64,000 nucleotides of DNA from NCBI GenBank assembly GCA_009775365.1, contig VSPM01000003.1, positions 1 to 64,000 on the forward strand, written 5' to 3'. This stretch comes from Muribaculaceae bacterium (GTDB lineage Bacteria; Bacteroidota; Bacteroidia; Bacteroidales; Muribaculaceae). The position numbers and the translations under genes are program-made. A model generated the notes under the pieces. That model worked only from the letters and a program-made list of their open reading frames with translations. It was not told the origin of the DNA and did not search any database. Below, one piece after another: positions 17,584 through 26,791 of the stretch; positions within the stretch are counted from its first letter, which is position 1, and each line of letters begins with the position of its first letter.

Positions 17584-18209
17584 TGAAGACAATAATAATG
17601 GCCGCAAATGTGGCCGGAGCATCGCAATCGAATGCCCGCGCGTGGTATTTCCTGCCGGATTCAGCCATATCCAACGCAGGGAAACCATTTTTCATTCCTG
17701 AAACCGACACAGTGGCTGAGGCTGTGCTCGCGCCCGTCATAAAAATTAACAGGCTTGGCAAGACCATAGCCACGCGGTTCGGCCACAGATATTACTCCGA
17801 GCTGGCCCCGGCCATTCATTTCCGGCTCCCGGAGGTGCGCAGAAGGCTTCTCGAGGAAGGGCTGCCTGCCGACATGGCTTATTCATTCGACAGATCGCTG
17901 ATTATCGGAGATTTCTTACCGTTCAATCCCGAAGAGAATCTGACCATGACCCTCAACGGCGCAGAGTGCGCCTTATGGAAGGCAGACGATGCTCCGCTGT
18001 CTATCGACGAGGCATTGGCCGCCGTGTCGTCCTCCAACACCATGAAAATGGGAGACATATTCGCCCCGATAGTTTCGCAAGGGGTGAAAGTTGAAATCGG
18101 CGACACTCTCGAAGTGTTCCTTTCAAGCCTAAAATCATGCGCATGTGGAGAAGCCCTCGCCTCTTCATGCGAAAGCCCGGCGCCGATTCTGTCGGTTAAA
18201 ATCAAGTAA
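17583..18209 (+). CDS. FAH-fold protein lacking the metal ligands (degenerate fumarylacetoacetate hydrolase family)
   Basis: 208 aa. The segments GKPFFIPE, VIKINRLGKTIATRFGHRYYSELAPAI and SFDRSLIIGDFLPF follow the pattern of small Bacteroidales FAH-family hydrolases. The two glutamates of the usual ExEL metal site, just before the VxINRLGK segment, are replaced here (VLAP), and the GxDFTARD block reads AIHFRLPE, so its Asp is also lost. The comparison is from memory of the family. The protein should therefore not catalyse the usual metal-dependent reaction and may be structural or ligand-sensing. It overlaps rex by one base (TGATG), which suggests coupled translation, and the second C25 gene begins 40 bases later. 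The C-terminal third has extra cysteines (CACGEALASSC). Confidence 0.6.
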   Translation: MKTIIMAANVAGASQSNARAWYFLPDSAISNAGKPFFIPETDTVAEAVLAPVIKINRLGKTIATRFGHRYYSELAPAIHFRLPEVRRRLLEEGLPADMAYSFDRSLIIGDFLPFNPEENLTMTLNGAECALWKADDAPLSIDEALAAVSSSNTMKMGDIFAPIVSQGVKVEIGDTLEVFLSSLKSCACGEALASSCESPAPILSVKIK

Positions 18210-18249
18210 AAACTCCCCAGTCTGCTCAATCTTCACACCTTGCATCGCT

Positions 18250-21200
18250 ATGGACCTTTTCCGCACCGCCTTCATATCCTTCCCGTTTTTGTTTTCATCA
18301 TCAATCTCTGCCTCGGAATGGGTAAAAATAACCGTTCCCGAAACCGGGGTGTATGAAATCACCTATGAAGAACTGCGTGAAATGGGGTTTTCCAACCCTG
18401 AGGGTGTCGGCCTGATAGGGCGAGGCGGGCAGCCTTTGGCAATAAACCATGAAAACGACTTGTTCGGAATTCATCCGGAAGTGCCTGTGATTCATGAAAA
18501 CGGCCGGCTATATTTTCATGCCTTTGGTCCGGAATCGTTCTCTTTCAAAAAAATTGAATCAATTCCGACAGGCACAATCAGCGGAAGGTTCGTCAACAAC
18601 GGCCGTAACATCTATTCCGATTCAGGATACTACTTTCTCACCGACTCACCCGGCTCTCTCCTGAAGATGACGGAAACTTCCGACTCCTCAACAACCACGA
18701 AAGAAGCAACCGGCGGAATCGGATTCGTGTGCCATGAAATCGACATGGCCCAGAACTCTACCGACACCGGCAACCTTTATTGGGGCGAGTCATTCAACAG
18801 AGGCAATCCCTCTGAAAGAGAGTGGAGGGTTAATATTCCTGAAGCTGACACCGGCATGAAAGGGATGATGGAATGTGTGTTCTATACAGAAAAAGACTCT
18901 GATGGCACACTCACTTTCGGCACCGACGCCCCTGAGGGGAAGAAGCAAATCGACAAATGCACAGCCACAAGCAACAACCTGACACCAGTCAGCGGCTGCG
19001 TGGCCCCCGTGGCTGTAAAAAACGGTGACAATGTAGTGACTGTGGCCTACAGCTCCACAGACAACAAGACAGGAGTGGCAAACCTCGACTATTGGATTCT
19101 TTCATATCAACGCAATTTCAAAGATTCATCATTGCCCGGCCCATGCGGAATGACAGCGTTCCCAGCTGCGACTGCGAGAGAGAGCCTTCGGCTGAAAGCT
19201 GCTCCAAGCCTGCGCGGCATCGACATCACCAACCCGGCGTCGCCATCGCTGCTCAACTATTCTGACGGGGCGTTCACAATATCATCTTCCGGAGAAACAC
19301 CTGTGGTGAATTTCTTCGACACATCGGAAACACAGAAAAAAATCGCTTCGTGGGAAAAAGCCATCCATCATCCCGGCAATTCCACTCTCTCTGAAATAAG
19401 CGCCAAAGGGGCTGACCTTCTTATCATATGCCCCGACGCTTTTATCGAATATGCCGAACAGATTGCCGACATTCACCGCTCTCATGATTCACTCACCGTG
19501 GCCACTGCCACACTGTCGCAGGTGTATGCAGAATTTTCCGACGCCCTTCCCGACCCTTCGGCATGTCGAAACCTGGTGACAAAATTCTACAACTCTTCAT
19601 CAAAGCCACTCCGCAACGTGCTTTTTATCGGCCCGTATCTCAGCGATGTCAGGGGCATAAACGCCGGCACGCATGCGGCAGACGCCACCATAGCCGTTCA
19701 ATGCCCCACAATCCATCGTTCACACGGAGCCTACGCATTGCCCGATTTTTACGGCATCACCACCCCCAATGTCGACCTCGGCAAAACAGAATATGCCCCC
19801 GTGTCGGTTGGCGTGGGAGTGCTGCCGTTTTATAATGACGCCGACGCCCGGCTCTATATCGACAAGATTAAACGCTATCTTTCAGACACGAGCCATGCCA
19901 ATGTCCTCTCCGACTGGCTATATATCGGCGGCACAGGCGACAGCCACACCCATGACTGGCAGGCTGTGCGTCTCGCGCGCTATGTCAGCGACCTCAGCAA
20001 TAAAGCGATAGTAAACTCCGTGCTTGCTATCGACGCCTACGATTCAAACGAGGCCAACAAGAAATTTAATGAATATCTCAATGCCGGCAAAGGGTTCACA
20101 ATCTATATCGGACACTCAAGCCCGGCGCAGATAGGGCAAGACAACAATTTCTTTTCAAACTCCCATATTGCGGCCCTCAACAACCGCCACCTCACCTTCC
20201 TCATGACGGCGGGATGCAACACCACAGTCTCCGACCAGGGGCGCAGGGGCGTTGGAGAATCGATGATTCTCTCTACGCCGGCAGGAGCCGTGGGAGGGCT
20301 TGTGACATTAAGGGAAACATGGTCAGGCCAGAACGACAGTTTTGCCAAATCGTTCATCTCTGCCTATACAAAGTCTGCCGACGGGCCGCTCTCCATAGGC
20401 GAGATCTATGCCAATGCAAAAACTTCAAGCAAAAACACCAACGACCTTGCATTCATTCTGATGGCAGACCCGGCCATCACCATACCGGTGCCTCAGGCGG
20501 GCATTCAGCTTTCTGCCGCCACTGAGCCGGAGCCGGGAAAACGCATAGAGATAAAAGGGAAAGTGACCGATGCCTCAGGCAATGTCAACACCGGGTTCAA
20601 CGGAAGCGTGGTGGCAAAACTGGCAGAACCGGAATATTCTCTGAAATCAGACGATTTCTACACAAAGCCTAAAGAGATCAAGAAACCTCTCACTGTGACA
20701 TATGGCGACAACATTGCCGCCATGAGCGCTTCGGAGGTGGAAGACGGAGAATTCACAATCTCTCTGCCGGTTCCTGCGGACTTCGACTCTTTCATCGATG
20801 AGAAATGCCCGGTCTATGTGTCGGCTTTCGACCCGGCAACATTTGCCGGCGCAGCCGCCTCACTCGAAATGACCATGGCTAAGAACGATGGCCCTTCACC
20901 CGCCGACGACACCACCCCTCCTGTGATTGAAGAGTTTTATTGCGACGGCAGCGGGCGCATAATCGTGACCGCATATGACGACAATGCGCTCGACCTCTCA
21001 TCTTCATCGATTCCGAAACCCAACGGCATTGAAATAGACGGAGCTAACTCCATATCGACGGCACTGTCTGTGATAGAAGTGGCCGACAATGGGCGCCGAT
21101 GCACATTCAGCACTCCCGTTCCGCATCTCACAGACGGAGTGCACACAGCCACCGTGATGGTGAGCGACCAGCATGGCAACCGGTCGCACTCCCAGATTGT

Positions 21201-21504
21201 GTTCACATTGGGAGAACCACTCTCAGCCCTAACCCTGGTATTGGAGGAAACAGCCGTGGCCGACACCGCCACATTCCATTGCAGCGGGGCATCGGGCAAT
21301 AAGCGGATACTGATAATAAGCCCATCGGGGAAAGTGGTGCGCCGAATCGACACCAGTGATGACTCTGTAACCTGGGACCGCCTTGACGATGCCGGCAACT
21401 CTCTCCCCGCTGGCCTTTACAAAGGGGTGTTGCTTGAGACATCATCCACCGCCGGGGAATCGCTCAACAGGCACTCTCCCGTGATTTTCATCCCCCTTGT
21501 GTGA
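18250..21504 (+). CDS. Second PorU-like C25-family protease
   Basis: 1084 aa from the chosen start MDLFRTAFISFPF, which gives a clean signal peptide ending near SISAS; the open frame extends upstream to 18145 but that part overlaps the preceding gene. The N terminus EWVKITVPETGVYEITYEEL resembles the PorU N-terminal domain. The C25 core carries His622 (in YIGHSSPAQIG) and Cys656 (in MTAGCNTTV), so both catalytic residues are present. The C-terminal region (ILIISPSGKVVRRID, SLPAGLYKGVL) is a FlgD-like or T9SS-tail domain. It is a diverged paralogue of the 13498 gene in the same cluster, upstream of porV. It may be a second sortase, a gingipain-like surface protease, or the genuine PorU; sequence alone does not decide. 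Confidence 0.75.
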   Translation: MDLFRTAFISFPFLFSSSISASEWVKITVPETGVYEITYEELREMGFSNPEGVGLIGRGGQPLAINHENDLFGIHPEVPVIHENGRLYFHAFGPESFSFKKIESIPTGTISGRFVNNGRNIYSDSGYYFLTDSPGSLLKMTETSDSSTTTKEATGGIGFVCHEIDMAQNSTDTGNLYWGESFNRGNPSEREWRVNIPEADTGMKGMMECVFYTEKDSDGTLTFGTDAPEGKKQIDKCTATSNNLTPVSGCVAPVAVKNGDNVVTVAYSSTDNKTGVANLDYWILSYQRNFKDSSLPGPCGMTAFPAATARESLRLKAAPSLRGIDITNPASPSLLNYSDGAFTISSSGETPVVNFFDTSETQKKIASWEKAIHHPGNSTLSEISAKGADLLIICPDAFIEYAEQIADIHRSHDSLTVATATLSQVYAEFSDALPDPSACRNLVTKFYNSSSKPLRNVLFIGPYLSDVRGINAGTHAADATIAVQCPTIHRSHGAYALPDFYGITTPNVDLGKTEYAPVSVGVGVLPFYNDADARLYIDKIKRYLSDTSHANVLSDWLYIGGTGDSHTHDWQAVRLARYVSDLSNKAIVNSVLAIDAYDSNEANKKFNEYLNAGKGFTIYIGHSSPAQIGQDNNFFSNSHIAALNNRHLTFLMTAGCNTTVSDQGRRGVGESMILSTPAGAVGGLVTLRETWSGQNDSFAKSFISAYTKSADGPLSIGEIYANAKTSSKNTNDLAFILMADPAITIPVPQAGIQLSAATEPEPGKRIEIKGKVTDASGNVNTGFNGSVVAKLAEPEYSLKSDDFYTKPKEIKKPLTVTYGDNIAAMSASEVEDGEFTISLPVPADFDSFIDEKCPVYVSAFDPATFAGAAASLEMTMAKNDGPSPADDTTPPVIEEFYCDGSGRIIVTAYDDNALDLSSSSIPKPNGIEIDGANSISTALSVIEVADNGRRCTFSTPVPHLTDGVHTATVMVSDQHGNRSHSQIVFTLGEPLSALTLVLEETAVADTATFHCSGASGNKRILIISPSGKVVRRIDTSDDSVTWDRLDDAGNSLPAGLYKGVLLETSSTAGESLNRHSPVIFIPLV

Positions 21505-21551
21505 CTCAAGATTTCGCCACGCAAGCCTTGTCGTAATCACAACCTTTTCAC

Positions 21552-21603
21552 GCCCCCTTGAATCATTGAGCGCGCTCTTAGTTTCGAGGGGGCAATATTT
21601 TTA
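21552..21603 (+). terminator. Hairpin terminator after the second C25 gene
   Basis: GCCCCCTTGAA (21552-21562) pairs with TTCGAGGGGGC (21583-21593), with one G-T wobble, around a 20-base loop; the sequence ATATTTTTA follows. It lies 48 bases after the stop and separates this gene from porV. Confidence 0.6.
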
Positions 21604-21693
21604 CTGTTTTTTAGTTTATAAATTATGCCACGGTTCAAAAAAAATGCCAGTGGCATGCAGACTCTTCTCATCCAATCCTTCACCATAATCAGC

Positions 21694-22920
21694 ATGAATA
21701 CCTTATCACGGCTCATACTTCTGGCTCTCCTTGTCATGACCGGTCTGTTCCCGGCCGCATCATATGCAGAAAATGACATCAAGGACAATGACTTCAACCC
21801 GGTCAACACCGGAGTGACAACCCTCAGCATCACCCCCGACGCCCGAGGCTCGGGCATGGGCAACCTTGGCGCGGCCACCGACCCCGACATGAACTCTCAG
21901 TTCTGGAACCCGTCGAAATATGCCTTTGCTTACAGCTCCGGCGGCCTCGCCATCTCCTACACACCCTGGCTCCGCAAGATTGTAAACGACATTTTCCTTG
22001 CCGACCTCTCCGGATTCTGGAAACTCGGCAGCGGCGACAATCAGGCCATAAGCGCATCTTTCCGCTATTTCTCTCTTGGCGAAGTCACCATGGGAGGGCA
22101 GGTTTCAAGCGAGGTGATGCAGACCATCAACCCTTATGAATTCGCCTTCGACCTCGGATATTCGCGCAAGCTCTCGGAGAAATTCTCTATGGGCGTCGTG
22201 TTGCGCTACATTCTCTCCGACCTCTCCTACGACGACTCCTATTCCGGAGAATCAAACACTGCGGCCAGCGCATTCTCTGTAGACCTCTCCGGATATTATG
22301 TGACCTATCCTATGATCGGGCGCAACGAATGCCAGTTCTCATGGGGCTTCGACATCTCGAACATCGGTACGAAAGTGAGCTACGACCACGGGGCCAACTA
22401 TGCGTTTCTACCCACCAACCTGCGCCTCGGCACACAGTTCATGTTCCCTCTTGCAGACTACAACACCCTGGCAATCGGCCTGGACCTCAACAAACTTCTT
22501 GTGCCCACCATGCCCCGCACCAAGGATTATGACATGGAAACCATCGAAGGACAGATGGAATATGAAGAAGCAAAAGAGAAATGGGAAACAATGTCGCCTA
22601 TCACAGGCATTTTCAAAAGTTTCTCCGACGCTCCCGGCGGATTCGGCGAAGAATTGAAGGAAATCAACGTGTCGGCAGGCGCCGAGTATGCCTACAACCA
22701 GCAGTTCTTTGCCCGCATGGGCTATAACTATGAGAACGCATCGAAAGGTGGCAGAAGCTACTTCACTTTCGGAGCCGGATTCTCACTCAATGTGCTGCGT
22801 CTCGACGCATCCTACATGCTGGCCACAGCGCAAAGCTCACCGCTCGACCAGACATTGCGTTTCACACTCTCTTTCGACATGGACGGCCTGCAGGATCTCT
22901 TCGGAAAGCGTCGCCGTTAA
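21694..22920 (+). CDS. porV: Type IX secretion system outer-membrane protein PorV (LptO)
   Basis: Beta-barrel shuttle protein that binds T9SS cargo and forms the attachment complex with PorU. About 408 aa from MNTLSRLILLALL, which gives a standard signal peptide cleaved near AASYA; the frame is open upstream to 21625 but that part lacks a signal. Family-typical segments are TGVTTLSITPDARGSGMGNLGAATDPD after the signal, PSKYAF, and the repeated barrel strands ending in DQTLRFTLSFDMDGL. Its position after two PorU-like genes supports the assignment. ispF begins 37 bases later. Confidence 0.93.
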   Translation: MNTLSRLILLALLVMTGLFPAASYAENDIKDNDFNPVNTGVTTLSITPDARGSGMGNLGAATDPDMNSQFWNPSKYAFAYSSGGLAISYTPWLRKIVNDIFLADLSGFWKLGSGDNQAISASFRYFSLGEVTMGGQVSSEVMQTINPYEFAFDLGYSRKLSEKFSMGVVLRYILSDLSYDDSYSGESNTAASAFSVDLSGYYVTYPMIGRNECQFSWGFDISNIGTKVSYDHGANYAFLPTNLRLGTQFMFPLADYNTLAIGLDLNKLLVPTMPRTKDYDMETIEGQMEYEEAKEKWETMSPITGIFKSFSDAPGGFGEELKEINVSAGAEYAYNQQFFARMGYNYENASKGGRSYFTFGAGFSLNVLRLDASYMLATAQSSPLDQTLRFTLSFDMDGLQDLFGKRRR

Positions 22921-22957
22921 ATTCTTAACAGACATCAGATCTTAATTTTTAGAAAAT

Positions 22958-23434
22958 ATGTTCAGGATCGGACAAGGATATGACGTACACCGCCTCGTTG
23001 AGGGGCGAGACCTCTGGATTTGCGGCATAAGGCTGCCTCACACCCACGGGCTGCTTGGCCATAGCGATGCCGACGTGGCCATTCATGCCCTCTGCGACGC
23101 TATCCTCGGCGCCGTGGCTTTGCGCGACATAGGCTATCACTTTCCTGACACAGACCCTCGCTACAAAGGGGCCGACAGCAAGCTTCTCCTTGCGGAAGTG
23201 TGCAGGCTCGTGCGCGAGAAAGGGTGGGAAATAGGCAACACCGACATCACCATAATGGCGGAGTCCCCCAAATTCAAGCCCCATATCGACGCCATGCGTG
23301 AAAAACTCGCCGAGGTGATGGGCATAAGCGCCGACTGCGTGTCGGTAAAAGCCACCACCACCGAGCAACTCGGATTCACCGGGCGCAAAGAGGGAATTGC
23401 GGCTACCGCAGTGGCCTTACTTTATGAACCTTAA
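22958..23434 (+). CDS. ispF: 2-C-methyl-D-erythritol 2,4-cyclodiphosphate synthase
   Basis: Cyclises CDP-methylerythritol 2-phosphate in the MEP isoprenoid pathway. 158 aa, the normal length. The metal ligands are visible in GYDVHRL (Asp and His) and in HSDADVAIHALCDAILGA, and the C-terminal TTTEQLGFTGRKEGIAA is typical. The helicase gene starts 11 bases before its stop. The other MEP gene in the window, ispE, is at 27.6 kb on the opposite strand. Confidence 0.96.
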   Translation: MFRIGQGYDVHRLVEGRDLWICGIRLPHTHGLLGHSDADVAIHALCDAILGAVALRDIGYHFPDTDPRYKGADSKLLLAEVCRLVREKGWEIGNTDITIMAESPKFKPHIDAMREKLAEVMGISADCVSVKATTTEQLGFTGRKEGIAATAVALLYEP

Positions 23435-25532
23435 CAAGAAGCAACAGCAGGCCGTAGAGGCCACTGAAGGACGCGTAAGAGTTGTGGCGGGCGCAGGGTC
23501 GGGAAAGACTCGTGTGCTCGCTCATCGTTATGCGTTTCTCGTAAACGAAATAGGGATAAACCCCGGAAATATCCTCTGCCTCACTTTCACCAACAAGGCC
23601 GCTCAGGAGATGAAAAGGCGCATATCGACAATGGTTGACCGCGGAAGCGTGAACGACTTCATTTGCACCATCCACAGCTTCTGCGCCAAGTTCCTGCGCC
23701 GCGAGATCTACAGAATCGGGTATCCCAAGAATTTCATCATAATCGACGAGGAGGATGCAAAGTCGCTTGCCCGCCAGGCTATGCAGGACTTCGGGATAGA
23801 CCGCAGAAAGACCACTGCCGAGCGATTCTTGAAAAGCGTGGCCGCTTTCAAGGGGTATGACCCCTTGAAATATATACAGAACCACCTTCTGCCTTTCTCG
23901 CCGGCAGAGGCGCCCGATGCAACCGTGCGCTATCTTAAGCTGCAGCTCAAGCAGTTTGCGCTCGACTATGACGACCTCTTGTATTTCACTCTCTACATCC
24001 TTAACCATTTTGAAGACGCCCGCACATATTGGACAGAGATGCTCAACTATGTGATGGTTGACGAGGTGCAAGACTGCACCGGCGACGACTGGAAACTGCT
24101 CCACGCCGTCACTGCTCATCATGGCAATCTCTTCGTGGTGGGCGACCCAGACCAGGCCATTTACGAATGGCGCGGGGCAAATCCGAAAATATTCGTTGAC
24201 TTCAAAGCCGCCACCGACATCATCCTCAATGAGAACTATCGCTCCACGCCCGACATCCTCGACGTGGCCAACCATATAATCGACCATAACCGCCTCCGCG
24301 TTAAGAAGGAGCTTTTCACACGCAGGCTCAACGAGCGGCAGGCCGTGCATCTCCATTCCCGCTCTGAGAAAGAGGAGGCAGAGGCTGTGGCCTCCCGCAT
24401 TGAAGAGGGTCTGAAAGAGGGGATGCGAAGCAGCGACTTCGCTGTGCTCTATCGCAGCTCTTTCATTTCTCGCCGCATCGAGCAGGCTCTGTTCAAGCTC
24501 CACATCCCCTACTCCGTGTGGGGCGGCGTGCGCTTCTTTGAACGCAAGGAGATTAAGGATGTGATAAGCTATCTCCGCATCGTGGCCACTGATGCCGACG
24601 ACCTCTCTTTCCGGAGGGTTGTGAATCTTCCGGCACGCAAGTTCGGGGAAACATCGCTCAAGAATCTCACAAAGATAGCTGAGGCAGAGGGGATGCCGCT
24701 TATGACCGCTCTGAGAAACCATGCGGCCGACAAAACATTCTCTCGCACCGGCGCGGCGCAGTTTTTGAGTCTCATTGAGGAGGCGCGTATGCGCGTGCCC
24801 GTGATGAGTGTGTCGGAACTTACCGACTGGATTTTGAAAGAGAGCGGACTTGGCGACCTCTATCGCAATGATGAAGAGGAGGAAAGACTCGAAAACATAG
24901 CCGAGCTTATCAACTCCATGAAAGAATTTGAGGCCGGGCGCATAGATGAAGGCGATGCCGACATTGTGTCATATCTTCAGGAGATTGCCCTCTACACAAA
25001 TGCCGACCGCTCCACTGACTCAGAGAAAGTGCGCCTTATGACCATTCATCAGTCGAAGGGACTCGAATTCAAGGAAGTGTTTGTGATGGGTCTTACTGAG
25101 GGTATATTCCCCAGCCACCGCTCCATAAGGGAGAGGCGTCAGGACGGTGAGGAAGAGGAACGAAGATTGATGTATGTTGCGGTGACACGCGCAGAGAAAA
25201 TGCTTTGGCTCTGTGAGTCGGAGGGATATCTCAACGACAATGGAGCCTTGAAATACCCCTCGCGTTTCCTCTCCGAAGTGCCGGAAGGTATGTTGAGAAT
25301 AGAAGGGTACCTCGACCCAGTGTTGAAAGCCGGCACAGCCGGGATGGTTGCCATGCTCAATGAAGAGCTCGGGCAGGGAGCGGAGCAGCCTATGGCCAAC
25401 GGCACTCTTGTCACACACCGCGTTTTTGGCGAAGGCGTGATCGAGAGCTATGACGCCACATCCAAAAGCTACAAAGTGCGCTTCGGGCAAACCGTGCGCA
25501 ACCTCCTCCCCCACGTCCTCACTCAAAAATAA
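23424..25532 (+). CDS. UvrD/PcrA-type superfamily 1 DNA helicase
   Basis: ATP-dependent 3'-5' DNA helicase for repair and replication-fork maintenance. About 702 aa from MNLNKKQQQAV; the upstream in-frame Met at 23397 lies inside ispF. Walker A is GAGSGKT, motif II is VDEVQD, then GDPDQAIYEWRGA, NYRS, the late VRLMTIHQSKGLEF and YVAVTRAEKML. A C-terminal Tudor-like tail (HRVFGEGVIESY, KVRFG) matches PcrA proteins. It overlaps ispF by 11 bases. Its stop is only 16 bases from the convergent dnaJ stop. Confidence 0.9.
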   Translation: MNLNKKQQQAVEATEGRVRVVAGAGSGKTRVLAHRYAFLVNEIGINPGNILCLTFTNKAAQEMKRRISTMVDRGSVNDFICTIHSFCAKFLRREIYRIGYPKNFIIIDEEDAKSLARQAMQDFGIDRRKTTAERFLKSVAAFKGYDPLKYIQNHLLPFSPAEAPDATVRYLKLQLKQFALDYDDLLYFTLYILNHFEDARTYWTEMLNYVMVDEVQDCTGDDWKLLHAVTAHHGNLFVVGDPDQAIYEWRGANPKIFVDFKAATDIILNENYRSTPDILDVANHIIDHNRLRVKKELFTRRLNERQAVHLHSRSEKEEAEAVASRIEEGLKEGMRSSDFAVLYRSSFISRRIEQALFKLHIPYSVWGGVRFFERKEIKDVISYLRIVATDADDLSFRRVVNLPARKFGETSLKNLTKIAEAEGMPLMTALRNHAADKTFSRTGAAQFLSLIEEARMRVPVMSVSELTDWILKESGLGDLYRNDEEEERLENIAELINSMKEFEAGRIDEGDADIVSYLQEIALYTNADRSTDSEKVRLMTIHQSKGLEFKEVFVMGLTEGIFPSHRSIRERRQDGEEEERRLMYVAVTRAEKMLWLCESEGYLNDNGALKYPSRFLSEVPEGMLRIEGYLDPVLKAGTAGMVAMLNEELGQGAEQPMANGTLVTHRVFGEGVIESYDATSKSYKVRFGQTVRNLLPHVLTQK

Positions 25533-25548
25533 TACTTCAGTCTTTGGC

Positions 25549-26739
25549 TTATTCGCCTCGGTTCTCTTTGTTGAAAATGTGGCGCAGACGTGAGAAGATT
25601 CGTTTCACAGTCGATTCTGTGGGCACAACATTCGGAGTGCCTTTAAGACTCTCTATAGCCGCCTTCTCTGCATCTGTCAGAGACTCCGGAACGTAAACCA
25701 TCACGTTCACAAGCAAATCGCCGCGAGCACTGCTGTTCATCTCCGGCAAACCCTTGCCGCGCAAACGAAGCACCTTGCCCGGCTGAGTGCCGGCAGCTAT
25801 CTTCAGGCGCGCACGCCCGTCGACTGTAGGAATCTCAGCACTTCCACCGAGCGCCGCAGTCGGGAAATCAAGCATAAGGTTATAGATGAGGTCGTTGCCA
25901 TCGCGTATCAGCTCCGGATTCTTTTCTTCCTGAATAACAATCAGCAGATCGCCGTTCACTCCGCCATGACGCGGGGCATTACCCTGGCCTCGCATAGTGA
26001 GCGTCATGCCATCTTCAACTCCGGCAGGAATATGGAAGCTGACAATCTCCTCTTTCTTCTCCACGCCCGAACCTTGGCAATAACTGCACTGCTCGGAAAT
26101 GACCTTCCCTTCGCCGTTACACTCCGGACACACCGACTCGCTCTGCATGGCCCCGAACATGGTTTGCTGCACATGCGTGATATAGCCGGTGCCTTGGCAT
26201 CGCTGACAAGTGTGGAACGCCGTGCCATCTTTCGCGCCGGTGCCTTTGCAATGAGGGCAAGCCACAAGGCGAGGAATCTTAAGCTTCTTATCCACACCGT
26301 TCATTATGTCTTTGAGAGTGACCTTCACAGTGATACGCAGGTCGGTGCCCTTATTGACATGTCGGCGCGGACGCCCTCCGGCGGCACCTTCAAACCCGCC
26401 GAAGCCACCCATTCGGCCACCGAAAATATCGCCGAAATGAGCGAAAATATCTTCCATCGACATGCCCCCGCCACTGTAGAAGCCGCCACCTCCGGCGCCT
26501 CCGAAACCTTGCGGGCCCATGTTATGGCCAAACTGGTCGTACTTGGCACGCTTGTTGGCATCGCTCAGCACGTCGTAAGCCTCTGCCGCCTCCTTAAATT
26601 TCTCTTCGGCCTCCTTGTCGCCCGGATTCTTGTCGGGGTGATACTTTATGGCCATCTTTCGATAAGCCTTCTTTATTTCGTCTGCACTGGCGTTTTTTGC
26701 AACGCCAAGCACCTCGTAGTAATCTCTTTTCTGTGCCAT
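25549..26739 (-). CDS. dnaJ: Molecular chaperone DnaJ (Hsp40)
   Basis: Co-chaperone that delivers substrates to DnaK and stimulates its ATPase. 396 aa, full length. J domain at residues 4-70 with the HPD motif (KYHPDKNPGD), a Gly/Phe-rich linker, then four CxxCxGxG zinc repeats (CPHCKGTG, CQRCQGTG, CPECNGEG, CYCQ-type CSYCQGSG), and a C-terminal substrate-binding region. It lies 52 bases after grpE, the usual pair. dnaK is not in the window. Confidence 0.97.
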   Translation of the reverse strand: MAQKRDYYEVLGVAKNASADEIKKAYRKMAIKYHPDKNPGDKEAEEKFKEAAEAYDVLSDANKRAKYDQFGHNMGPQGFGGAGGGGFYSGGGMSMEDIFAHFGDIFGGRMGGFGGFEGAAGGRPRRHVNKGTDLRITVKVTLKDIMNGVDKKLKIPRLVACPHCKGTGAKDGTAFHTCQRCQGTGYITHVQQTMFGAMQSESVCPECNGEGKVISEQCSYCQGSGVEKKEEIVSFHIPAGVEDGMTLTMRGQGNAPRHGGVNGDLLIVIQEEKNPELIRDGNDLIYNLMLDFPTAALGGSAEIPTVDGRARLKIAAGTQPGKVLRLRGKGLPEMNSSARGDLLVNVMVYVPESLTDAEKAAIESLKGTPNVVPTESTVKRIFSRLRHIFNKENRGE

Positions 26740-26791
26740 GACCCCTAATTATTTGAATTTACAATTAGCAATTATGAATAGAATCACGCGG

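Noticed and set aside
23403..24722. A 439-codon minus-strand open frame opposite the UvrD/PcrA helicase gene
   Set aside because: It lies fully inside the helicase gene, has no recognisable motifs, and a His/Val-rich composition typical of antisense shadow frames in GC-richer genes.
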